A stretch of 41,105 nucleotides of DNA, from assembly GCA_021794595.1 (NCBI GenBank), contig JAJYQN010000011.1:1-41105 (forward strand). Direction: 5' to 3'. Of this stretch, positions 24,954 to 33,054 are shown piece after piece. Each line of letters begins with the position of its first letter. Position 1 is the stretch's first letter. Made by a program: the position numbers and the translations under genes. The notes under the pieces are model-generated. The model ran no database searches, had not been told where the DNA came from, and saw only the letters and a list, made by a program, of their open reading frames with translations. Origin of the DNA: Pseudomonadota bacterium (lineage in GTDB: Bacteria; Pseudomonadota; Gammaproteobacteria; Acidiferrobacterales; Acidiferrobacteraceae).

Positions 24954-25485
24954 CGAGAACCCCCCATTGCGCCCCCAAACGCTTCAGGAGTTGGTCGCGG
25001 TACGCATGCGCCAAGGAAGGCGTTGTCGAATGATACCAACCGATTGCCCGCCACAGATTTCCGTCCGCCCGCAGACGTTTCATTGCCAAAATGCCTCCGG
25101 CCACTGCGACGTTCAAGCAACCATTATCGGCAAGCATACGGCCCGTGATTCCTAAGGGCTGCAACACAGGCAGCCAAACGCTATTGATCTGCATAGGGCC
25201 ATAATCGGCCGTACCGTTCGGATCCGGTACGATCTGTCCCGGCGCCCCACCCTCATTGGCCCAAATCGCAGGCAACACCAAAGGCGGGAAGCCAAAATGC
25301 CGAGCAACAACCGCAAAGCAGGCCGGTGTGGGGGCCGTCACCGGATAGGGCCGACGCGGGAAGGCATGCGATAAGCCCGGCACGGCGCCGACAACGATCA
25401 CCACCATCCCCGCCAACACGGAGGATAGACGTCCTGTTCTATACTTTCCACTGGCCACCTTTTTTGCGGGTATGCACATGGCCAT
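24943..25485 (-). CDS. Lytic transglycosylase (VirB1-like, SLT domain)
   Basis: Encodes up to 180 residues; the second Met (25479) has better spacing to AAGGGG than the first. A hydrophobic segment at about 22-42 (SVLAGMVVIVVGAVPGLSHA) works as signal peptide or anchor. The SLT domain follows: CFAVVARHFGFPPLVLPAIWANEGG with the catalytic Glu, DYGPMQINSVWLP with the conserved Gly-Pro-Met-Gln-Ile-Asn, NVAVAGGILAMKRL, and AIGWYHS. It opens peptidoglycan locally so that the secretion apparatus can be assembled. Position in the dotM-dotL operon supports that role. Confidence 0.85.
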   Translation of the reverse strand: MAMCIPAKKVASGKYRTGRLSSVLAGMVVIVVGAVPGLSHAFPRRPYPVTAPTPACFAVVARHFGFPPLVLPAIWANEGGAPGQIVPDPNGTADYGPMQINSVWLPVLQPLGITGRMLADNGCLNVAVAGGILAMKRLRADGNLWRAIGWYHSTTPSLAHAYRDQLLKRLGAQWGVLDGH

Positions 25486-25489
25486 CCCC

Positions 25490-26149
25490 TTATCGTCCCG
25501 TCAGAGGCGCGACGGTGCGGTCGGCATCTTCCGAACGCACCTCGACCAGGGCCTCGGGACGGATCGCCCACGCATAGGCCGGAATCATGTCTGGGGGATT
25601 GCTGTCGTTTTGGGACGTAACCCGGATCGATTGCGCCGTTCCCGGGAAAACGATCAGATCCAACGAGGTCCCCAGCCACTCCTCGATTGCCGGCAGCCTG
25701 CGTTCAATATGCGTGGGGCGCAGGGCCTTGATAATCGCCGGCACCGTCAGATTGAGGCGCACGGTACTTCCTGTGGCGTATTTCTGCGGTACCCCCAGGA
25801 TCGGCAAGATACCCTCTGCCAATGGCAGCCGCATATGGCGCAGATCCAACCACCGTCTCCGAGGGTAATCCTCGCGTTCGAATACGACCCGGTAGCGCTC
25901 CCCCGTGGTATCGACATAGGTTGCGGTCACCGGAAAGATGCGCTCACCGTGGGTAGTGGCCAATCGTGTTTCCTCGCCAAACACAGGGCGCGCAAGACGA
26001 CCGAAAAATGCGATCAGCCCGCGTTCGGGCGCCGCACCCACCAACAAAGGATTGCGCACCACCAAGGTCTTATCCCCCTGATCGACGCCCACAAAACGCA
26101 TCCCTACTCGTAGGGGGAGAGGCACTTTTGCCGCGGGGGCCTTAGCCAT
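25490..26149 (-). CDS. Unidentified protein of the conjugation operon
   Basis: Encodes 219 residues without signal peptide or membrane segments. It is rich in beta-type sequence and Arg (RLPAIEEWLGTSLDLIVFPG, RVVFEREDYPRRRWLDLRHM). It overlaps the upstream gene by 8 bp and is followed after 4 bp by the lytic transglycosylase. In size and place it could be a cytoplasmic or peripheral secretion protein specific to this branch of I-type systems, but no named family was recognised. Confidence 0.6.
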   Translation of the reverse strand: MAKAPAAKVPLPLRVGMRFVGVDQGDKTLVVRNPLLVGAAPERGLIAFFGRLARPVFGEETRLATTHGERIFPVTATYVDTTGERYRVVFEREDYPRRRWLDLRHMRLPLAEGILPILGVPQKYATGSTVRLNLTVPAIIKALRPTHIERRLPAIEEWLGTSLDLIVFPGTAQSIRVTSQNDSNPPDMIPAYAWAIRPEALVEVRSEDADRTVAPLTGR

Positions 26150-26828
26150 GCGGTTTCCTCCGGTTCACGGCGCCCTTGGCCTTTGGGGCACGTTTCCCAC
26201 GCGTCGCGGCGCGGGCCTCTGTCTTCTGGGGTTTTGTGGCCTTAGGGGCCGGAGTGCGATTCCGTTTGCGTTGAGCGCTCGGACGCCAGGTCCCCGCATC
26301 ACTGACAAAAGAGAGTTCTCGAACGTGCATTTCCGCTTCCGCAAAGGCCTCCAGGTTCTTCAGGGCCTCTACTGGTCCCCGGACACGGATGTCCTGGGAA
26401 ATGGCGAACAAGAGACGTGCCATCAGGGCAGTGGGCTGGATGTAGGGCTGAAAGGCCTGGGTTGGAAAGGTCGCATTGCGCCCCAGGAGCAAGGCGAAAC
26501 GCCGTTTACTGACACGCAAGTTGTCCTCCTCACACCCGGCATTGAGCTGCTCAAATACCTCCTTGGGGTGTGGGGCGGGTGGAATCAGCTGTCGGGCAAT
26601 GTCCGGAAAACGCAAGTAGTAACGCGTCAGGAGCGCCAAGGCGGGATCCGCCACGGAGGTGCGTCCGCTAGGCGCGGTCACGGTACGTCGCGCAGCCCCC
26701 CGCCCCAGACCCATCAGGTAATACAGATCCATGGTGCTCACACCCAGCACGTTCTGAAGATAATCCAGAACCGCCGGTTTGATTTCCTCGTCAGCGGGCC
26801 ATCCGGGCGACGGAGGAGATTTTGTCAT
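26142..26828 (-). CDS. Unidentified protein with helix-turn-helix-like N-terminus
   Basis: Encodes 228 residues. Residues about 15-75 (VLDYLQNVLGVSTMDLYYLMGLGRGAARRTV ... ADPALALLTRYYLRFPDI) look like a degenerate XRE helix-turn-helix of the kind seen in mobile-element proteins. The middle is helical, and the last 45 residues are extremely basic (Lys/Arg/Ala/Pro tail), which suggests nucleic-acid binding. It starts within the stop of the HEPN gene (ATGA, 26825-26828). It could regulate the operon or act as a DNA-binding transfer factor; both are inference. Confidence 0.6.
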   Translation of the reverse strand: MTKSPPSPGWPADEEIKPAVLDYLQNVLGVSTMDLYYLMGLGRGAARRTVTAPSGRTSVADPALALLTRYYLRFPDIARQLIPPAPHPKEVFEQLNAGCEEDNLRVSKRRFALLLGRNATFPTQAFQPYIQPTALMARLLFAISQDIRVRGPVEALKNLEAFAEAEMHVRELSFVSDAGTWRPSAQRKRNRTPAPKATKPQKTEARAATRGKRAPKAKGAVNRRKPHG

Positions 26829-27256
26829 GGTGTCATTCCGTGGTTGTTATTATTCGAGTCCTTCGGCATGAAGTGGGCTCGCATGGTGGTCACGAAGGCT
26901 TCGGCTTGTTTTACCATCTCCTCCGCATCGCCCCGCTCCACGGAGTCGCCCGTGTAATCGGCAACCAAACGGATTTCCTCCGCGCGGTTCAAAAGTCGCC
27001 CCATGTCTTTGGAGATCGGCCCGTTCTTGATCAGATGGTCACCAAAGGCACTGATAAGACCGCGGTGGGTCTTGCCAATGTCAGGCTTAACAGGAGCGTT
27101 GGAGGCCAGTAAGGCCGCACGAGCTGCGTCGAACATGGCGTAGTAGGCGCGATTGCAGGCGCCGTCCACATCGCCAAAATCGAGCAGAGCGCGAGCCGAC
27201 GCACAGGCTTGATCCGCTTTAGTCATCAAAATTTGCGGCGTCAATACACCGTTCAC
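26825..27256 (-). CDS. HEPN-domain protein (UPF0332-like), partner of MNT
   Basis: Encodes 143 residues from GTG 27256, chosen because GTGA overlaps the stop of the MNT gene. The central motif NRAYYAMFDAARAALL is the conserved HEPN helix (R-x-Y-Y-A-x-F-x-A-A), followed by THRGLISAFGDHLIKNG and EIRLVADY. The position that is His in many HEPN nucleases is Asp here (AMFDA). In MNT-HEPN modules the HEPN protein is a ribonuclease toxin or a structural partner, and the MNT protein neutralises it by nucleotidylation. Here the pair heads the conjugation operon rather than standing alone. Confidence 0.75.
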   Translation of the reverse strand: MNGVLTPQILMTKADQACASARALLDFGDVDGACNRAYYAMFDAARAALLASNAPVKPDIGKTHRGLISAFGDHLIKNGPISKDMGRLLNRAEEIRLVADYTGDSVERGDAEEMVKQAEAFVTTMRAHFMPKDSNNNNHGMTP

Positions 27257-27594
27257 AGACGAACCCCCTCTTGGGCGATATTCCGGAGCAAGGCGGGATT
27301 GGAATAGCTCTCCGGGTGCTCCCATTCGTCAAGCCATATCGGCAGCGGCGAGATGGCGATGCCGGTTTCCAGCAGCACATCGTAAGCCACATCCGCCATC
27401 GTGAGCTTGGTTGGCAAGAATCGTTGATGCACACCACTTAGGAGGACTGCGACATCGGCATCGCTATCCGGGTGGTGCGTGCCACGCGCGCGACTGCCAT
27501 AGACAATGGCGCCCGCCATCTCGTAGCGACTGGCTATCAAGGCGAGAAAGCGTCGGACGGCCGCTTCTGTATTTGGGTCAAGGCGCTTCTCCAT
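27253..27594 (-). CDS. MNT-domain nucleotidyltransferase (MntA-like antitoxin)
   Basis: Encodes 113 residues from ATG 27594, eight bases after GGAAGG; GTG 27600 is a less well spaced alternative. The motif GAIVYGSRARGTHHPDSDADVAVLL is the minimal nucleotidyltransferase signature: Gly-Ser, then Asp-x-Asp metal ligands. The remainder is VAYDVLLETGIAISPLPIWLDEW and a short tail. Family members act on the HEPN partner by adding AMP near the active site. It is the first gene of the long operon under promoter copy e. Confidence 0.8.
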   Translation of the reverse strand: MEKRLDPNTEAAVRRFLALIASRYEMAGAIVYGSRARGTHHPDSDADVAVLLSGVHQRFLPTKLTMADVAYDVLLETGIAISPLPIWLDEWEHPESYSNPALLRNIAQEGVRL

Positions 27595-27627
27595 TTCCAC
27601 ACCCTTCCTTGTCGGTGTTTTATAGAC

Positions 27628-27642
27628 ATTCTATCCTATACC
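27628..27642 (-). promoter_or_regulatory. Element promoter motif, copy e (before the MNT-HEPN-dotM-dotL operon)
   Basis: Plus-strand ATTCTATCCTATACC matches the consensus at nearly all positions. On the minus strand it gives a -10 TAGAAT (27628-27633), 34 bases before the start codon at 27594. No good -35 box was found at 16-18 bp. The site lies between the stop of the topoisomerase gene (27660) and the MNT gene, so the two conjugation operons may be partly independent. Confidence 0.55.
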
Positions 27643-27659
27643 GAAACCGCATGCATCCT

Positions 27660-29774
27660 CTACTCCGGCCTCGACCCGGCCGGGGATCGCGTTCGAACCG
27701 ATCGTGCGGCCTTCGGACGGCTCGCTTTCTGAGGCTTGGGAGGCGCAGGCTTTGCAAACGGTTCCCCCGGCACCCCATTATGATCGGCCAGTAAGGCATG
27801 GGGGTGGGCCCGCTCGGAGCAGACCCAAAAATACACGCCGGCCTTTTTCTGGCTCGCCATGCGTCCGATCTGTCCTGGGCATCCTGCCACGGTACAGGGC
27901 CTTTGGGGACCCAATGCCGCAGGGGATGTCCGGGAGGGGGATTGCGCACTCGAACGGACGGTGAGACCGCCCTCGACCTGGGACAGCTGATCTTTGACCA
28001 TTTTTCGAATCGCCGCCTCGAAACGGACCGGGTCTAGCTTGCCCTCTGCTATGCCGCTCAAAGCGTCCTCCCACCGGGCGGTCGTCACGGGGTCGGTGAG
28101 ATCGGCGGGCAGTGCCGCGATCAGGGCGCGGCCCGTGGGTGTCGAGATCAGCGGCTTCCCTTTACGGTCGAGGAATCCCCGCTTGACCAGGGTTTCCAGC
28201 ACGTGGGCCCGGGTGGCCTCGGTACCGATCCCGCTCGTCTCCTTCAACTTCGCCTTGGCTTGCTCGTCCGTCACGTACTTATGGACATGGCTCATCGCCT
28301 CGATAAGCGTCCCGTCTGTGAACCGCGGTGGCGGTTTAGTCCGTTTGGCCTGCACCTCGCCCCGCAACCCTTCGACGCCATTCCCCGTGGCCATGACGGG
28401 CAGCGTGACTACGGGTTCCTCATGGCCGGTTTCCTCGCCGTCTCCCCGCCCAGAGCGTAACGCCCTCCAACCCCGATCCATTTCCGTGCGGCCCGATGCC
28501 GTCCACGCCTCCCCGCCGACCTCCACCGTCACCGCAATCGCCTTGTACAAGTGATCCGGTAGAAAGAGCGCGGCGTAGGATTGCCAGATGAGATCGTAAA
28601 CTTTCCGCTCGACATCCGACAGCCCGGACGCCTTCTGTCCCGTGGGAATGATGGCGTGATGCGCCGTCACCTTAGCGGTATTCCACGCCGCATGCTTTTG
28701 GTGAGACGACACGCGACTTCGTACGTCCTCGGGGATCGGCAGATGGGACAGAATGGCAGCCGCATCGCCATGCTGCTCCTCGGGCACATACCGGCAATCC
28801 GTACGAGGGTAGGTCGTGACCTTCTTCTCATACAACGCCTGGCAGGCCTCCAGCACCGCGTTGGCGCTGAACCCCCATTGGGCAGACGCCGCCTTCTGGA
28901 GCGATGACAGCGAAAACGGCAGCAGGGCCGACTCCCGAGTGTCCTTACTCTCGTAACGCACGACTTGCCCCGCACCCATCGCCTTCCGGGCGATCCGGTC
29001 CGCGAGCGCCCGGTCGACCAACCGGCCCTCTTCATCGAATCCGGCGCCGTCTGGGGAGGCCGGTTTCCACTTAGCTAAAAAGGTTCCGTTCGGATGCTGG
29101 CAATGGATCAGGACCTCGCAATAATCCCGCGGCTTGAACTGCTCGATCTCGAGATCACGGCGGACGACCAAGGCCAACGTCGGTGTCTGCACGCGCCCGA
29201 CCGACAATAAGCCGTGATTGACAAGGGTCCAGGCGCGGGTCAAGTTCATGCCCACCAACCAATCCGCCCGGGCGCGGGCCTCAGCGGCCTGGCTGAGTGG
29301 ATGATAGTCACGATTGTCCTTCAAGTGCGCGAAGGCCTTCTGGACGGATGTCGCATCCAGGGACGCGAGCCACACCCGCTGCACGGGCCCCTTGTACCCG
29401 CAGTAATCCAGGATCTCATCGATCAGCAGCTGCCCTTCCCGATCCGGGTCGCCAGCATTCACCACCAGCGTGGTCTGTTTGAGCAAGTCCTTGATGATCG
29501 TGAGCTGGGCCTTGGCATCGGTTTTCGGATGCTTGATCCATTTCTCCGGGAAAATGGGCAGATCCTCCAACCGCCACACCTTTCTCCCCGTCTTGGGGTT
29601 CACGGGCACGCCGGCGGGAAGATACCCATCCGGTTCGTCCTGCTCGAGGAGATGCCCGAAGGCGTTCGTGATGGTATAACCGCGCGCCTCCAACACTACC
29701 CCGCGACGGGCACCGCCCAATCCTTCGGCAATCGCCTTCGCGAGCGACGGTTTCTCCGCAATGATCAATTTCAT
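27660..29774 (-). CDS. topB: DNA topoisomerase III (type IA, TraE/TopB-like)
   Basis: Encodes 704 residues from ATG 29774 (MKLIIAEKPSLAKAIAEGLG); the longer frame upstream lies within another gene. TOPRIM residues: Glu7 and GDPDREG (about 108-114). The strand-passage region ARADWLVGMNLTRAWT and SVGRVQTPTLALVV is intact. The active-site Tyr is about residue 322 in KKVTTYPRTDCRYVP. The GIGTEATRAHVLETL block is present. The C-terminus holds a degenerate Cys cluster (CTVAGCPGQIG) and a basic tail. Such enzymes on conjugative elements help to resolve DNA during transfer or replication. It overlaps the preceding gene by ATGA and is last in the dotF operon. Confidence 0.92.
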   Translation of the reverse strand: MKLIIAEKPSLAKAIAEGLGGARRGVVLEARGYTITNAFGHLLEQDEPDGYLPAGVPVNPKTGRKVWRLEDLPIFPEKWIKHPKTDAKAQLTIIKDLLKQTTLVVNAGDPDREGQLLIDEILDYCGYKGPVQRVWLASLDATSVQKAFAHLKDNRDYHPLSQAAEARARADWLVGMNLTRAWTLVNHGLLSVGRVQTPTLALVVRRDLEIEQFKPRDYCEVLIHCQHPNGTFLAKWKPASPDGAGFDEEGRLVDRALADRIARKAMGAGQVVRYESKDTRESALLPFSLSSLQKAASAQWGFSANAVLEACQALYEKKVTTYPRTDCRYVPEEQHGDAAAILSHLPIPEDVRSRVSSHQKHAAWNTAKVTAHHAIIPTGQKASGLSDVERKVYDLIWQSYAALFLPDHLYKAIAVTVEVGGEAWTASGRTEMDRGWRALRSGRGDGEETGHEEPVVTLPVMATGNGVEGLRGEVQAKRTKPPPRFTDGTLIEAMSHVHKYVTDEQAKAKLKETSGIGTEATRAHVLETLVKRGFLDRKGKPLISTPTGRALIAALPADLTDPVTTARWEDALSGIAEGKLDPVRFEAAIRKMVKDQLSQVEGGLTVRSSAQSPSRTSPAALGPQRPCTVAGCPGQIGRMASQKKAGVYFWVCSERAHPHALLADHNGVPGEPFAKPAPPKPQKASRPKAARSVRTRSPAGSRPE

Positions 29775-31405
29775 CCCAAAGCCCTCCGTTCTTCCTGTGA
29801 TAATCGCAAGACCACGGATTGCACCTGTCCCCCTGCGTGGGTTTGGCAGAGGCTCATCAAGGTCGTCTGGACCTGCGTTCGCACCGTGGGTGTCAAGCCC
29901 TTTAAGAGGCGTTGCGCCGATCCCACCAGTCCTTCTAAAGATCGATCGGATCGCACACGCATTTCCCAGAAAGCCAGATGGTCCGCCCACGACACCGATC
30001 CGGGCGTCAAGGTAAACGCGGCGGCCACCGCGATAATGGCCTGATCTGGCGTCAAACGTGCCAGCAGGTCCTGTACGGCCTGGGACTCCCCAGCAGTGGC
30101 CGTGAGCCCCAGGGCATCGACCGTTTGCGCAAGCAGGGGCCCCGCCAACCGCAAACCCGCCGCCCATCGCGTCAAAGGCGCGATCCCGCCCACCTCGACC
30201 GCTCCTGGACACAAGGGCGTACCACGGGGCAAGAATCCGCTTTGTAAGGCCGCCGTGTGGAGTGCCTCCTCCTCATCGTCGAAGAGGTCTTTCAGCGTCA
30301 ACCAGACATTGCCCAGGTAGAACCCAAAAAGCGGTGCGGGGCGCTTTAAGGTCTCGCTCACCGCTTTCGACAGGGCCAAACCGGCGAAGAACGTATGCGA
30401 CCGATCGATCCCACGGAGCCACAGCAAGCCCGGCGTGGGGCGGCCCTTATGGTCGCGCCCCAGGGCTTGGCGGGTCGCCAAAAGGGCCACACTAGCGCTC
30501 AACGCGCCATCCCGCAAAAGATGCGGCGCGTCTGCCGGGATGATCTCCTGATCCTCGGCCTGCCAGGCACCGCGCATGACCTCGACCTGGGCGCCGATCC
30601 CGATCAACAGGGCCAGTTCCGGCAAGGCAAACCATTCGCGCAACCCGGCCTTGGCGCCGGACCCCAGAACCACGAGTTTGGCGACTCGCTCGGGGAGTTC
30701 GACCTGCGCACGCACCAACAACGGCTTCTGAAGGGTTAAGAGCTCCTCGCGGGTGATATGGGGTGTCAGCCGCACCGCCCGCCAGTTCCCGCGGGGATAC
30801 GCAATCGGTTCATCGTGGTAACAGACCAGGTGCTGCGCGACCAGGGCATAAGGCAAAGCGAAGGCCCGCACCATGGCCCCTTGAGGAAAGCGCTCTGCCG
30901 TTTTGGAAAAATACTCCGCCTCATCTTTCACCAATCGCCGCAAAGCGGTCGTGACCCGTACGGAGGGACCACTGCGGGCGGCACTCAAAACTTGTTTGAC
31001 ATACGACGCGCACCCCAATGGCACCTGGGTCACGAGCGGCACGCGCGCGGCAAAGAGTGCCGCCCATGTGGCCGCGGTTTCCGGGTCTCTGGCCCTGGCA
31101 AAGGTTTTGCTCACGCCGCGATCCCGCGCTTCGGCCGCGGTGAGAGCCATCATCGTGATTCCCCAGCCCTCGAGAATCTGCGCCATATGCGGGCCAAAGG
31201 TGTTTTCCGCGAGGAACCGGGACGGGAGCGATAAGGTACTCAGCACCCGCTCATCCGCATTGGTCCACCAAATGATGTCGGGCGCGGTCAGGAGACCACT
31301 GAAGGACTCCACACGGACGGCCGCCGATCCGGCGAGCGCCGCCCAACCGGCCACTGCGCGATTGTCGGGATGATCGAGCAACACAGCGCCGACGCGCGCT
31401 GTCAC
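29771..31405 (-). CDS. Unidentified 544-residue protein between dotN and topoisomerase III
   Basis: Encodes 544 residues from GTG 31405, which overlaps the dotN stop (GTGA, 31402-31405). The protein is soluble, Ala/Leu-rich and helical, and carries no Walker, HNH, HUH or relaxase motif that I can see. Recurrent features are a TAPDIIWWTNADERVLSTLSL segment, FPQGAMVRAFALPYALVAQHL, and a C-terminal LARLTPDQAIIAVAAAFTLTP region. Coupling by GTGA on one side and ATGA on the other shows co-translation with a coupling adaptor and a DNA topoisomerase. It may be a DNA-processing or substrate adaptor protein of this branch of I-type elements; the family is unknown to me. Confidence 0.65.
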   Translation of the reverse strand: MTARVGAVLLDHPDNRAVAGWAALAGSAAVRVESFSGLLTAPDIIWWTNADERVLSTLSLPSRFLAENTFGPHMAQILEGWGITMMALTAAEARDRGVSKTFARARDPETAATWAALFAARVPLVTQVPLGCASYVKQVLSAARSGPSVRVTTALRRLVKDEAEYFSKTAERFPQGAMVRAFALPYALVAQHLVCYHDEPIAYPRGNWRAVRLTPHITREELLTLQKPLLVRAQVELPERVAKLVVLGSGAKAGLREWFALPELALLIGIGAQVEVMRGAWQAEDQEIIPADAPHLLRDGALSASVALLATRQALGRDHKGRPTPGLLWLRGIDRSHTFFAGLALSKAVSETLKRPAPLFGFYLGNVWLTLKDLFDDEEEALHTAALQSGFLPRGTPLCPGAVEVGGIAPLTRWAAGLRLAGPLLAQTVDALGLTATAGESQAVQDLLARLTPDQAIIAVAAAFTLTPGSVSWADHLAFWEMRVRSDRSLEGLVGSAQRLLKGLTPTVRTQVQTTLMSLCQTHAGGQVQSVVLRLSQEERRALG

Positions 31406-32082
31406 GGCGCCTCCGCGAGAAACCGCGTGATGCGCCCGGGCGTCCAGCGAGACGCCAAAGCTTGTGACCAATGACGTAAGGCGTTGCGATACGCAGGCGC
31501 TTCGAGATGGGGGACTAAGAGCAATTGGGAGAGCCCCATTTGCAGACGTTGCACGCGCCCCGTGTCCTGCTTCTGCAGGGCCTCCCGCAGGGCATTGGCG
31601 ATCGCGGCGCCATCGGCCCAGGCCTGGTAATCGGGACCTGCCATGAGCGCCGCTCCCTGCTCGATCCAGTCCCGCACGGCCGAAGCCGCCGCCTGACAGT
31701 GCGGATCCGCCTGAAAGCTTTCAGCCCACAACAGGAGCAGGAGGCGATGCAAGGCGCGCTGGGTGAGACCACGCGCCGGCACGAAGAATCCGCGCCCTTG
31801 CCCATGCGCCAGACCGAAATGGAAGACCGCATGGCAAAAGGGGCAGACCGTCACGAGATTGCCGAGATCATTGTGGCCATGATCGTTATCCCGGTGGTGG
31901 ATCTCGAAATATCCGGTGCGTCCCGATTGCGCCTGCGTCATCAGACCACAGCCCTGACATACCCCTTGATCACGCTCGAAAGCCAATAGTCGTACAGCCT
32001 GAAAGGCACGATCGGCCTGATCGTGATCCGGGTCCTCCTCACGGAAGGCCCCGGGTTTCACGGAGAGCACGAGATCGATCAT
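31402..32082 (-). CDS. dotN: DotN/IcmJ-like coupling adaptor with HNH-type zinc fold
   Basis: Encodes 226 residues. The start MIDLVLSVKPGAFREED matches the IcmJ N-terminus (LxLSVKPG). A zinc/HNH fold follows: FERDQGVCQGCG (Cys-x2-Cys, about residues 42-45), FEIHHRDNDHGHNDLGNLVTV, and CPFCHAVFHFG. DotN is an adaptor of the DotL coupling protein in Legionella, with an HNH-like zinc fold. Here the HNH residues His-His and Asn-Leu look better kept than in Legionella IcmJ as I remember it, so nuclease activity cannot be excluded. The gene follows dotP with 3 bp between, and overlaps the 544-residue gene. Confidence 0.75.
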   Translation of the reverse strand: MIDLVLSVKPGAFREEDPDHDQADRAFQAVRLLAFERDQGVCQGCGLMTQAQSGRTGYFEIHHRDNDHGHNDLGNLVTVCPFCHAVFHFGLAHGQGRGFFVPARGLTQRALHRLLLLLWAESFQADPHCQAAASAVRDWIEQGAALMAGPDYQAWADGAAIANALREALQKQDTGRVQRLQMGLSQLLLVPHLEAPAYRNALRHWSQALASRWTPGRITRFLAEAP

Positions 32083-32085
32083 CGC

Positions 32086-32472
32086 TCAGGTGTAAATGGC
32101 ATTCACGAACATCATCAATGCCACACCGATCGACGCCAATAACGCGCCCGCCGCAATATATTTTAAGGCCGAGACGTGATGGTTCTCGCCCTGCGAGCGT
32201 TCCTTGGTGAACTTGATAATCCCGGTCATCATCAAGATGATGCCCAGCAAGGTACCCACATCGATGACCACCCCCTTGACGAGCAGGATCGTCGTATCGG
32301 CGCCGGCCAGCGCGGTATTGAGATTCACACCGCCACCGGGCGTGACACCCGAGTTGCCGACCCCGCCATAACCGCCGGAACCCCCACCAAAACTGTAAGC
32401 CAATGCCGAGGGCGCCCACATCCACAAACCCACCAGCGCCAGAACATGGCGTACGCGTTGCTTCATCTTCAT
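32086..32472 (-). CDS. dotP: DotP/IcmD-like small membrane protein (TraQ-like)
   Basis: Encodes 128 residues. There is a signal peptide (VLALVGLWMWAPSALA, cut near residue 25), a Gly-rich mature start (YSFGGGSGGYGGVG), and two membrane segments at about 60-85 (ILLVKGVVIDVGTLLGIILMM) and about 103-125 (YIAAGALLASIGVALMMFV). Size, signal and the two-span layout match IcmD/DotP of I-type systems. A GGAGG precedes the ATG. Assignment to DotP rather than DotE rests on the size, signal peptide and place next to dotE. Confidence 0.65.
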   Translation of the reverse strand: MKMKQRVRHVLALVGLWMWAPSALAYSFGGGSGGYGGVGNSGVTPGGGVNLNTALAGADTTILLVKGVVIDVGTLLGIILMMTGIIKFTKERSQGENHHVSALKYIAAGALLASIGVALMMFVNAIYT

Positions 32473-32514
32473 ATATCCCTCCTCAGGAAAAAATGGACTT
32501 CGTGTGTTTCCCGC

Positions 32515-33048
32515 TCACAAGAAACTTGTCGTCAACGAGGCGAGCGTGGCCCCGATATTGGCGGCCAAGGCCCCGGCCACCACGAAGGTAAGGCCCGTCC
32601 AGAACGGATGGCGCTCCTGCCCACCGCCTTCGGCCACCGAACGCCAGACATACAGTCCGCGAATGAAGGCAAACCACCCCAGCAACACGATGAGATTGGT
32701 CAAGGCCTGTTGCACGGCCTGCGCCATGGGCACACTGGCGCTGACGGGCGAAATCGACCCATACCCATTGAACGTCGGACCGAAAAACGAGTGGGACACC
32801 ATGGCCATGGACATCGCGATCGACGACAACATGGCGCCGAAATACAACCCGCCGATCACACCGCCCCATGAATCCCGGCCGCCTGACTGACCGACGCGGG
32901 TCGCCTTGACTATGGCGTGTAGTACCAGCATAAGGCCCACCAAGCCACAGGCATCTGGCACGATGCGTAAAAGCGAATCGGCCACATTGCCAATCGCCAT
33001 CCATGCGGTGGCACTCGAAGCCGGGCCCGTATAAGCGGAAATCGTCAT
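32515..33048 (-). CDS. dotE: DotE/IcmC-like polytopic membrane protein (TraR-like)
   Basis: Encodes 177 residues with four membrane segments: about 28-45 (IVPDACGLVGLMLVLHAIV), 63-85, 112-130 (ALTNLIVLLGWFAFIRGLY) and 150-170 (FWTGLTFVVAGALAANIGATL). The end RHPFWTGLTFVVAGALAANI matches the C-terminus of the IcmC/DotE/DotV family. It is an inner-membrane component of the I-type channel. It lies 6 bp downstream of dotF and 42 bp upstream of dotP in one operon. Confidence 0.7.
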   Translation of the reverse strand: MTISAYTGPASSATAWMAIGNVADSLLRIVPDACGLVGLMLVLHAIVKATRVGQSGGRDSWGGVIGGLYFGAMLSSIAMSMAMVSHSFFGPTFNGYGSISPVSASVPMAQAVQQALTNLIVLLGWFAFIRGLYVWRSVAEGGGQERHPFWTGLTFVVAGALAANIGATLASLTTSFL

Positions 33049-33054
33049 GGGTTC

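Noticed and set aside
27660-30212. An 850-residue topoisomerase
   Set aside because: MKLIIAEKPS at 29774 is the classical type IA start and overlaps the previous stop by ATGA.
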